DNA of 6,334 nucleotides from an uncultured Lachnospiraceae bacterium (GTDB taxonomy: Bacteria > Bacillota > Clostridia > Lachnospirales > Lachnospiraceae). The stretch is from positions 9,547 to 15,880 of the forward strand of contig CAJTMZ010000097.1 of NCBI GenBank assembly GCA_910577445.1, in the 5' to 3' direction. Each line of letters starts with the position of its first letter. Position 1 is the stretch's first letter. Both the position numbers and the translations under genes were made by a program. Under the pieces are notes generated by a model. That model searched no databases, had not been told where the DNA came from, and was given only the letters and a program-made list of their open reading frames with translations. Shown here in pieces: positions 1 through 5,187 of the stretch.

Positions 1-19
1 GTCAACAACCTCTAAGCTG

Positions 20-203
20 CCAAACTCCCCCGGCCCTGCCGGCAGTTTCTGGACTGATGACAGTCATACGGCTCTTTACCGTATGCCCAGGAACCTGTCT
101 GCAGGATGCCGGATTCCTTCGGCGTCTTTTCCTTTCGCTTTTCTTCCTCTGTGCCTGCCACATCCAAAAAACTACTCATAAAAAACGCAACCTCTATCTC
201 TTT
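20..203 (-). promoter_or_regulatory. Lysine riboswitch (L box) leader
   Basis: A cis-acting RNA that binds lysine and usually controls lysine biosynthesis or uptake genes. Read on the minus strand it carries the class's conserved blocks in order: GATAGAGG (198-191), GAGTAG (177-172), GAAAGG (136-131), GCCGAAGG, CTGGG and ACTGTCA. The helices can be drawn. P2 is GCGTTTTT (188-181) with AAAAGACGC (130-122). P3 is 118-111 with 95-89, with one bulge. P4 is a perfect 7-bp stem, 85-79 with 71-65. The loop bases GGATG (165-161) and CATCC (108-104) are complementary, as expected for the L2-L3 kissing interaction. The purine block GGGGGAG (31-25) may be the P5/P1 junction. I could not find a convincing 3' strand of P1. 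The expression platform and the regulated gene lie beyond the left edge, so the target is unknown. Confidence 0.92.
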
Positions 204-230
204 ATTCTATGAAATTGTTTACCTGAAAAT

Positions 231-259
231 ATCATAGCATCCCTTACTATAGCTGTCAA
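231..259 (-). promoter_or_regulatory. Sigma-A promoter of the lysine riboswitch transcript
   Basis: A perfect -35 box TTGACA (259-254) is separated by exactly 17 bp from the -10 box TATGAT (236-231). Transcription should start near 224, about 25 nt before the conserved GATAGAGG of the riboswitch. A short inverted repeat, CACAG-3 nt-CTGTG (262-274), sits 2 bp upstream of the -35 box and could be an operator. Confidence 0.85.
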
Positions 260-295
260 TGCACAGATGCTGTGATTTGGTGCGTCATATCTTGC

Positions 296-313
296 AAAAA
301 ATGCCCCGGACAT
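296..313 (-). terminator. Weak candidate terminator after the CobA-like gene
   Basis: Downstream of the stop codon at 331 the minus strand reads ATGTC-CGG-GGCAT followed by six T. The stem has only 5 bp, one of them G-T, with a 3-nt loop. It is in the right place to separate the CobA-like gene from the riboswitch promoter, but it would be a poor terminator. Confidence 0.35.
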
Positions 314-330
314 ACCGTTTTTATTTTATG

Positions 331-825
331 CTATTCGCACTTTGTCTTGAGAGTCTCAAACTTGGAAACTTCGTCCGCCAGCATACATATCTCGGCATCG
401 GAAGAGACACCCGTCAGTATAATATCCGTCTCATCGTCTCTCGCGTCCAGAAGGTTCTTAAGCTCCGGTACCGTAATTATCTGATTGTCAATCAGGCCCA
501 GAATTTCATCCAGTATGAGCAAATCACATTCCCCGGTGGTTAAAACCTTTTTGGCAAAATTAATGCCGTTTCTGATATTGATGGTTTCCTCCACCTTCTC
601 TTCGTCGGAAAGCCTGTCGTAGTTTCTGTCTGATTTCTCAAAACGGAATATCTTGACTTCCGGCTCAAGACGCTTTAAATAGCTGTCGGAAATCCCTTTT
701 CCCCGCAGAAAACGAATGATAACCACATTTTTCCCCTGTGCGGCAGAAAGCACCGCTCTGCCAAGCGCTGCCGGTGATTTTCCATGACCGTCGCCGCAAT
801 AAATGCATACATATCCCCGTTCCAT
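331..825 (-). CDS. CobA/CobO-family cob(I)alamin adenosyltransferase-like P-loop protein
   Basis: A cytoplasmic 164-residue protein. Family members transfer adenosyl from ATP to the cobalt of reduced corrinoids. I chose the ATG at 825 because AGAGGTG precedes it by 5 nt; a longer frame reaching back to 903 has no such site and overlaps the promoter. Visible features are a CobA-type P-loop GDGHGKS (residues 11-17) after a beta strand, the segment QGKNVVIIRFLRG (30-42) as in CobA, and a Walker-B-like DLLILDE (101-107). It departs from canonical CobA: the usual GNGKGKTT is GDGHGKSP, the ILTGR-type motif is ILTGV (136-140), and the conserved C-terminal ARKGIEY-like tail is absent, with the protein ending at KTKCE. 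Short forms like this seem common in Lachnospiraceae (from memory). Family membership is secure; the adenosyltransferase activity is inferred. It has its own promoter, and no cobalamin gene is visible nearby. Confidence 0.85.
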   Translation of the reverse strand: MERGYVCIYCGDGHGKSPAALGRAVLSAAQGKNVVIIRFLRGKGISDSYLKRLEPEVKIFRFEKSDRNYDRLSDEEKVEETINIRNGINFAKKVLTTGECDLLILDEILGLIDNQIITVPELKNLLDARDDETDIILTGVSSDAEICMLADEVSKFETLKTKCE

Positions 826-830
826 AAATA

Positions 831-900
831 CACCTCTGTGATTTCTAAATAAAAGTCTTACGCTTAATCGCATTTTATTGTTTATTCTATCACAGAGATG
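831..900 (-). repeat. Long inverted repeat covering the CobA-like gene's -10 region and ribosome binding site
   Basis: CTCTGTGAT (897-889, minus strand) is exactly complementary to ATCACAGAG (842-834). If transcribed, the stem extends to 12 bp (900-889 with 842-831) with one G-U pair. A nested AATAAAA/TTTTATT repeat (848-854 and 873-879) lies inside it. The upstream arm overlaps the promoter -10 box, and the downstream arm contains the whole Shine-Dalgarno sequence AGAGGTG. Confidence 0.7.
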
Positions 901-913
901 CATAAGAAGTCAA
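884..913 (-). promoter_or_regulatory. Promoter of the CobA-like gene
   Basis: TTGACT (913-908) is followed, after 18 bp, by TAGAAT (889-884), with an extended -10 TG one base upstream. Transcription would begin near 877, leaving a leader of about 50 nt. A second TTGACT lies 18 bp further upstream (931-926). No good terminator separates this promoter from the AI-2E gene, so read-through from upstream is possible. Confidence 0.65.
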
Positions 914-937
914 TAAATTCGCAAAAGTCAACTTTTT

Positions 938-2134
938 TCAGCTTTTTTCGACCGTTTTTGCAAGGGCCTCCTTCTCTCCCGGCCCTTTGGCGTCCCCGTT
1001 CCTTCTGTTCACGTCCTCTCTTAAAAGCATGTAAACCGTTGATAACAGCGGAATAAAGACAAGCATTCCGAAAACGCCCATAAGACTTCCGCCTACGGTA
1101 ACCGCCGCGAGCACCCATATGGAAGGCAGTCCCACGGAATTTCCCACCACATGGGGATAAATCAGGTTTCCTTCTATCTGCTGGAGAATCACAAATAAAA
1201 TGACAAACCACAAAGCCTTCACCGGGTCGTCCACCAGCATGAGAAACGCTCCCACAAAGCATCCGATAAATGCTCCCACAATGGGAATCAGCGCCGTAAA
1301 AGCAATCAAAACCCCTGTCATAACCGCGTAGTCAAACCGGAAAATCGTCATGCTAACCACAAACATAAGGCCCAGTATGATTGCTTCGGTACACTGCCCG
1401 GTAATAAAATTACTGAAATTGCGGTTCAGCAGCCCGAACACTTTCATGGCCCCCTCGTAAATCTTCGGGCCCGAATAGGCTTTTAACAGCCTGCCAAACT
1501 GATTACCAAGCTTTTCCTTCTGCACCAGAATGTAGATGGAAAAAATCAGTGATATAAAGAAATTTACCGTACTGCTGATAATGCTGCCCGCCACCGTAAA
1601 GGTAGAATTGAGCATGCTTCCCATTCCGTTTTTCAGGAAATTAATCACAGTGTTAATGATTTCATTCCAGTTGTCGAAACTTTCAAAATCGGCAAGTATC
1701 CGAAGCAATTCGGGATTCGCGGCAAAAACCACTTCAAGTTTCATTATTACATCATTCCAGAATGCGGGAATCTTGTTTGCCAGGTCTTTGATTGTGCTTG
1801 CCAGTTGGGGAATCACCGTAACCGCCAGCAGCGTAATCGCAAGTACCACCGAAAGAATTGCCAGCAAAAGGCTCAGTCCCCTGCTGCACCTGTTCAGCGC
1901 CTTCCCGGCTTTTCCCTGAAGGTTCCCGTTCTTAAAGAGTCTGGTCTCATAAAACTTCATGGGAAGGTTAATCACAAAGGCTATCATGCCTCCCACAAGG
2001 AAAGGCCGCAAAATCCCCACCACAAAAAAGGCTCCGTTCCAAAGCAGGTCAAACTTCATAAGCGCAAGAATAACCAGAGCGGTAAATACAATCAGTCCCC
2101 GGATTTTTCTTATGTTTTTTCGATTTAAATTCAT
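938..2134 (-). CDS. AI-2E family (PerM/YtvI-like) membrane transporter
   Basis: A 398-residue polytopic membrane protein. Family members are reported as autoinducer-2 exporters, Na+/H+ antiporters or solute permeases, so the substrate cannot be set from sequence. I chose the ATG at 2134 because AGAGG lies 5 nt upstream; a frame reaching to 2197 would run into the preceding gene. Hydrophobic segments fall at about residues 13-27, 35-57 and 87-109, then a soluble stretch with an amphipathic region (110-180), then about 186-204, 250-266, 270-302, 306-320 and 338-370. Family signatures are PIVGAFIG (284-291), QQIEGNLIYPHVVGNSVGLP (318-337) and the glycine-rich VGGSLMGVFGM (347-357). The C-terminal tail is charged. 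Length fits the family. It starts 26 bp after the pepD stop codon and has no promoter of its own that I can see, which suggests cotranscription. I see no clear terminator after it. Confidence 0.9.
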   Translation of the reverse strand: MNLNRKNIRKIRGLIVFTALVILALMKFDLLWNGAFFVVGILRPFLVGGMIAFVINLPMKFYETRLFKNGNLQGKAGKALNRCSRGLSLLLAILSVVLAITLLAVTVIPQLASTIKDLANKIPAFWNDVIMKLEVVFAANPELLRILADFESFDNWNEIINTVINFLKNGMGSMLNSTFTVAGSIISSTVNFFISLIFSIYILVQKEKLGNQFGRLLKAYSGPKIYEGAMKVFGLLNRNFSNFITGQCTEAIILGLMFVVSMTIFRFDYAVMTGVLIAFTALIPIVGAFIGCFVGAFLMLVDDPVKALWFVILFVILQQIEGNLIYPHVVGNSVGLPSIWVLAAVTVGGSLMGVFGMLVFIPLLSTVYMLLREDVNRRNGDAKGPGEKEALAKTVEKS

Positions 2135-2160
2135 ATTTTCCTCTTTTCTATCCTTTTTTA

Positions 2161-3636
2161 TCAAAGTTCCTCCAACACCGTTACAAGAAAATCCCAAACG
2201 CCTGCCGTTGATGAAATACTCAACTCTTCCTCAAAGGTATGGATATTTTTCATGTCCGGTCCGATGGATACGCAGTCCAGACCCGGTATTTTGTGCGCCA
2301 GAAGGCCGCATTCCACTCCCGCATGGATTGCCGAAATCACCGGCTTTTTCCCGTACATTCTTTCGTATACCTCCGACATCTTATCCCGAAGAGGCGAACT
2401 GCTCTTGAACGCCCATCCCGGATAATCGCCGGTAATTTCGGTTTCCGCTCCCGCCATGCGCGCCAGACACAAAAGACGGTCAATTAAGGCTTTCTTCGCG
2501 CTTTCCAGACTGCTTCTGACGGAAATCCCCACGCAGACCGCTTTTTGTCCTTCTCCCGCCTCTTTCACGGATAAAAGACCCGGATTCAGAGAGGTTTCCA
2601 CGAGACCCGGCATGGCAAAACTCATAGCCTGCACGCCGTAAGGAAGCAGGCAAAGCAAGTCGATTGCTCTTTTTCCGGCGTCGGCGCACAGCACTTCCTC
2701 TTCCGAAACAGCCGCCGATACCATCTCAACGCAGACATTTTCGTCCTTGTCCGCCAGCTCTTCTTTTAATTCCCCGTTCAGCTCTTTTAAAAGAGCTTCC
2801 GTCTTTTCCCGGCATGCCTCATCCGTCATTCCCTCTCCCATAAGCACAAGCTTTGCCCTTGCGTCGGTGGGAATGGCGTTATCCGCCACGCCGCCGTTCA
2901 AGTCATTGATAAATACATCCATATCCAGATTTAACCTGTTAAGAAGCCTTCCCAGAATACAGATGGCGTTCCCACGTTCCTTGTGGATTTCCCCGCCGGA
3001 GTGTCCGCCCTTTAAGCCGCCCACATGAATTTCGCACAGAAGGCCCTTTTTCCGCACCGTTTCGCCGGATAGCTGCATATTCACCCTGGCTCCTCCCGCA
3101 CAGCCGGAAAGGAAAATTCCCTCCTCCTCGGAATCCAGGTTAATCAGCCTCTTCGCCTTAAGTGGCGCCGCGTCAAGGGCTCTGGCCCCGTCCATTCCCA
3201 CTTCCTCGTCCACGGTAACGACCAGTTCGATTCTCGGATGCTTATAATTTCCGTCAAGAAGGGCAAGACCGTAGGCTATGGCAATGCCGTCGTCGCCGCC
3301 AAGGCTGGTACCCTCCGCGTACAGCTTATCGCCGTCCACAGCCAGCAAAAGCCCGTCGCTTTTCATATCAACGGCGCAGTCCGGCCTTTTTACGGCTAAC
3401 ATATCCATATGGCCCTGAAGCATTACCGGCCCGTGGTCCTCATAGCCCTCCGCGGCCTCCTTTATAATGATAACGTTTCCGGTTTCGTCCTGATAATGCT
3501 CCAGTCCCCTGTCCAAAGCAAATTTCACAAGATAATCGCTTATCTGCCCTGTGTTGCCGGAGCCGTGGGGGATTTTGCATATTTCTTCAAAATAGAAAAA
3601 GACGTTTTCGGGTTTTATATTTTCAAGCGCTCTCAT
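2161..3636 (-). CDS. pepD: Aminoacyl-histidine dipeptidase (PepD, M20 zinc peptidase)
   Basis: A 491-residue cytosolic dipeptidase of the PepD/PepV type, which cleaves Xaa-His and other dipeptides with a two-metal centre. I start it at the ATG at 3636, where AAAGGA lies about 7 nt upstream; an ATG 15 bp further upstream has no such site. Visible metal and catalytic positions are H76-x-D78 (GHMD), D115 (LGGDDG), E144/E145 (VDEEVG), D168 (LDSEEEG) and a C-terminal histidine in SIGPDMKNIH (H466). Also present are GGHSG (210-214) and HAGVECG (438-444), both usual in PepD. Spacing matches E. coli PepD (H80, D82, D119, E149/150, D173) within 4-5 residues, so the enzyme looks intact. Its start is only about 17 bp after the terminator of the ribosomal operon, and I found no convincing promoter. 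It probably shares an mRNA with the AI-2E gene. Confidence 0.93.
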   Translation of the reverse strand: MRALENIKPENVFFYFEEICKIPHGSGNTGQISDYLVKFALDRGLEHYQDETGNVIIIKEAAEGYEDHGPVMLQGHMDMLAVKRPDCAVDMKSDGLLLAVDGDKLYAEGTSLGGDDGIAIAYGLALLDGNYKHPRIELVVTVDEEVGMDGARALDAAPLKAKRLINLDSEEEGIFLSGCAGGARVNMQLSGETVRKKGLLCEIHVGGLKGGHSGGEIHKERGNAICILGRLLNRLNLDMDVFINDLNGGVADNAIPTDARAKLVLMGEGMTDEACREKTEALLKELNGELKEELADKDENVCVEMVSAAVSEEEVLCADAGKRAIDLLCLLPYGVQAMSFAMPGLVETSLNPGLLSVKEAGEGQKAVCVGISVRSSLESAKKALIDRLLCLARMAGAETEITGDYPGWAFKSSSPLRDKMSEVYERMYGKKPVISAIHAGVECGLLAHKIPGLDCVSIGPDMKNIHTFEEELSISSTAGVWDFLVTVLEEL

Positions 3637-3652
3637 TTTAATTCCTTTCATG

Positions 3653-3684
3653 TTAAGAAAAAGACCTTACGTTAATAAGGTCTT
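3653..3684 (-). terminator. Intrinsic terminator of the infC-rpmI-rplT operon
   Basis: On the minus strand, AAGACCTTA (3684-3676), a 6-nt loop and TAAGGTCTT (3669-3661) form a perfect 9-bp stem followed by a T-rich run ending near 3653. It begins 22 bp after the rplT stop codon. The stem is preceded by an A run, so weaker termination in the opposite direction is possible. Confidence 0.92.
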
Positions 3685-3706
3685 TTGCGTTTGGTTCTTA
3701 TGCCTG

Positions 3707-4060
3707 TTAAATTTTGCTCTTTGCAAGCTCTGCCAGTGTCTTGAAGCCTTCCGCGTCATTCACCGCAAGCTCGGAGAGCATTTTTCTGTTAATCTCAACG
3801 CCTGCCAGCTTAAGTCCATACATGAACTTGCTGTATGATAAACCGTTCATTCTTGCCGCCGCATTGATACGCGCAATCCAGAGCTGTCTGAACTGACGCT
3901 TTCTTTGCTTACGTCCTTCGTAAGAAGAAGCAAGCGCTCTCATTACGGACTGTTTGGCAATTCTATATTGTTTGCTTCTGGCTCCTCTGTAGCCCTTAGC
4001 AAGCTTCAAAACTCTGTTGTGTTTTCTTCTGGCATTCATGCCGCCTTTAATTCTGGCCAT
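3707..4060 (-). CDS. rplT: Large-subunit ribosomal protein L20 (bL20)
   Basis: A 117-residue basic protein that binds 23S rRNA early in 50S assembly and, in Firmicutes, represses its own operon through the mRNA leader. It has the complete family layout: a highly basic N-terminal arm starting MARIKGGMNARRKHNRVLKL, the KGYRGARSKQYRIAKQSVMRAL helix, RQLWIARINAAARMNGLSYS in the globular part, and the LNRK-like VEINRKMLSELA. Length is normal (about 118). The ATG has a strong AAGGAGGATG site. It is the last gene of the operon, 72 bp after rpmI, with a terminator 22 bp downstream. The leader at 4889-5099 is its expected regulatory target (family knowledge, not shown here). Confidence 0.98.
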   Translation of the reverse strand: MARIKGGMNARRKHNRVLKLAKGYRGARSKQYRIAKQSVMRALASSYEGRKQRKRQFRQLWIARINAAARMNGLSYSKFMYGLKLAGVEINRKMLSELAVNDAEGFKTLAELAKSKI

Positions 4061-4088
4061 TTCTTACATCCTCCTTATGACATCAAAC

Positions 4089-4112
4089 GCTGTTCCTGCT
4101 CCGCAGGCCAGC
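4089..4112 (-). other. Hairpin between rpmI and rplT
   Basis: On the minus strand, GCTG-G-CCTGC-GGA-GCAGG-AA-CAGC forms a 9-bp interrupted stem with a 3-nt loop in the 72-bp gap before rplT. It has no T run, so it is not a terminator. It could be an RNase processing or stability element, or influence rplT translation; the rplT ribosome binding site lies about 15 nt downstream. Confidence 0.5.
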
Positions 4113-4132
4113 TTATTGTATCAACCATGTTT

Positions 4133-4330
4133 TTATAAATAAGGTAAAATCTTCTTCATGTTCTTAATATTGGTCTTGTCCGTCATAGCGGGCTTTCTTA
4201 AATTTCTCTTTCTCTTGGTTGTCTTTTTGGTTAAGATATGGCTCTTGTATGCCTTGCTTCTCTTTAATTTACCTGTACCTGTAGCTTTAAAACGCTTTGC
4301 AGCAGACTTGCTTGTTTTCATTTTGGGCAT
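4133..4330 (-). CDS. rpmI: Large-subunit ribosomal protein L35 (bL35)
   Basis: A 65-residue, strongly basic 50S protein. It shows the L35 signatures MPKMKTSKSAAKRFKATGTG at the N-terminus, then KLKRSKAYKSHILTKKTTKRKRNLRK, and a C-terminal KKILPYL. Length is as usual (64-66). The ATG has AGGAGG about 7 nt upstream. It is the middle gene of the conserved infC-rpmI-rplT operon, 51 bp after infC, and is probably controlled from the shared leader upstream of infC. Confidence 0.97.
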   Translation of the reverse strand: MPKMKTSKSAAKRFKATGTGKLKRSKAYKSHILTKKTTKRKRNLRKPAMTDKTNIKNMKKILPYL

Positions 4331-4381
4331 AACTGTTTCCTCCTGTATATTAATTTTGTTCCATCTATTTTAACTGGCAGG

Positions 4382-4888
4382 CTATCGCTTTTCAGTTAAA
4401 AACATTGTCATGCTTCTGCCTTCCACCTTGGGAGGCTTTTCCATAACGCATATATCGGACAACGCTCCCGCGAAATCATCCAGAATATGCTTGCTGTTGG
4501 CCATATGCGCCATCTCGCGTCCACGGAATCTGAGCGTAACCTTTACTCTGTCGCCTTTTGTCAGAAATTTCCTTGCGGCGCTTATTTTCGTGTTCAGGTC
4601 GTTTGTGTCAATGTTAGGAGACAGGCGAATTTCTTTGATTTCAATAACTCTCTGTTTTTTCCTGGCTTCCTTTTCCTTGCGGGTCTGCTCGTACTTGTAT
4701 TTGCCGTAGTCAACCAGTTTGCACACGGGCGGCTTTGCCGTGGGGGCAATCTTAACCAAATCCACGCCTGCCTCTTCCGCTAACTGCATCGCTTCTCTGG
4801 AAGACATGATTCCGAGCTGGGCTCCGTCCTCCCCGATTACACGTACTTCCCTGTCCCTAATCTGTTCGTTAATGAATAAATCGCTAAT
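4382..4888 (-). CDS. infC: Translation initiation factor IF-3, AUU start codon
   Basis: A 168-residue factor that binds the 30S subunit, keeps it apart from 50S and checks the start codon-initiator tRNA match. The first in-frame ATG (4807) would remove the N-terminal strand of the N-domain. Upstream, in frame and without stops, lies ATT at 4888, 8 nt after GGAGG, encoding (M)SDLFINEQIRDREVRVIG, the conserved IF-3 N-terminus. No ATG, GTG or TTG is available there, so ATT is the start. The N-domain includes SSREAMQLAEEAGVDLVKI (29-47) and KPPVCKLVDYGKYKYEQ (52-68), followed by a lysine-rich linker helix (about 69-82). The C-domain runs from about 83 to 168 and contains KVTLRFRGREM (116-126). 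It is the first gene of the operon, behind an attenuator. An AUU start is discriminated against by IF-3 itself, which gives translational autoregulation as known in E. coli. Confidence 0.96.
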   Translation of the reverse strand: MSDLFINEQIRDREVRVIGEDGAQLGIMSSREAMQLAEEAGVDLVKIAPTAKPPVCKLVDYGKYKYEQTRKEKEARKKQRVIEIKEIRLSPNIDTNDLNTKISAARKFLTKGDRVKVTLRFRGREMAHMANSKHILDDFAGALSDICVMEKPPKVEGRSMTMFLTEKR

Positions 4889-5099
4889 GGCTGTGTCCTC
4901 CCTACATAAGTAAATACCAAAAAGTGGATAGCATAGCTATCCACCTGAAAATTCACTTCACAAGATATATCCGGCATACGGAAAACCAAACCGCCATACG
5001 ACCAGTATATTATCTTATTGAAATATGAACGCCTGTAAGCCCAATCGCCACAGGGTGAGAGTGGATACTCTGCTTCTTCCCTTTGCATGAATCACATGC
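4889..5099 (-). promoter_or_regulatory. Structured 5' leader of infC, candidate L20-responsive attenuator
   Basis: About 210 nt of untranslated mRNA between the predicted start of transcription and infC. In order on the minus strand it can form a 5' hairpin GCATG-5 nt-CATGC (5099-5085); AGAGT-ATCC-ACTCT (5071-5058); CCTGT-13 nt-ACAGG (5054-5032); a long stem of about 13 bp with two bulged A (5016-5002 with 4974-4962) capped by a second, imperfect stem; and the terminator at 4944-4919. TATCCAC (5067-5061) is complementary to GTGGATA in the 5' arm of the terminator, so an antiterminator pairing is available. In Bacillus subtilis, L20 causes termination in the leader of this same operon. The position and architecture fit, but I could not test it against the known L20 leader family. 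Confidence 0.75.
4919..4944 (-). terminator. Leader terminator (attenuator) upstream of infC
   Basis: GTGGATAGC (4944-4936), loop TAT and GCTATCCAC (4932-4924) form a perfect 9-bp stem followed directly by five T (4923-4919). It lies inside the infC transcript, 30 bp before the start codon and downstream of the promoter, so it must act as a conditional terminator. It lies too far past asnB, beyond the infC promoter, to be simply that gene's terminator. Confidence 0.9.
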
Positions 5100-5105
5100 T
5101 TAATC

Positions 5106-5134
5106 AGCATAACATTCCATGAAAGAAATGTCAA
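5106..5134 (-). promoter_or_regulatory. Promoter of the infC-rpmI-rplT operon
   Basis: TTGACA (5134-5129), a 17-bp spacer and TATGCT (5111-5106) make a strong sigma-A-type promoter, with transcription expected near 5099. The 30 bp upstream of the -35 box are almost pure A/T and include AAAATATTTT, resembling an UP element. Confidence 0.85.
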
Positions 5135-5143
5135 TAATAAAAT

Positions 5144-5157
5144 CTAAAATATTTTAG
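5144..5157 (-). repeat. 14-bp AT-rich palindrome between asnB and the infC promoter
   Basis: CTAAAATATTTTAG is a perfect palindrome 30 bp after the asnB stop codon and 9 bp upstream of the infC -35 box. It is followed on the minus strand by ATTTTATTATT. It could be a weak asnB terminator, an operator or part of an UP element. No stronger asnB terminator is visible. Confidence 0.4.
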
Positions 5158-5187
5158 CAATAATTCAAAATATCTCAGCGAAATATC

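Noticed and set aside
259..543. Plus-strand reading frame opposite the end of the CobA-like gene
   Set aside because: It is antisense to a recognised gene, has no ribosome binding site and no recognisable protein features. The other plus-strand frames look the same.
831..900. Miniature transposon (MITE) from the inverted repeat
   Set aside because: No flanking target duplication is visible, only one copy is in the window, and the arms overlap a promoter and ribosome binding site.
826..903. N-terminal extension of the CobA-like protein to 903
   Set aside because: The extra 26 residues have no family match, no ribosome binding site, and overlap the promoter -10 box.
922..945. Terminator after the AI-2E gene
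   Set aside because: The AAAAG/CTTTT stem has 5 weak pairs and no proper T run; chance in A/T-rich sequence is likelier.
882..1262. A 126-codon minus-strand frame over the end of the AI-2E gene
   Set aside because: It is a shadow of the well-supported membrane protein frame, with arginine- and glycine-rich composition and no supporting start.
4837..5088. An 83-codon minus-strand reading frame covering the infC leader
   Set aside because: It overlaps the IF-3 N-terminus out of frame, runs through the attenuator hairpins and has no family likeness. It is structured leader RNA read as codons.
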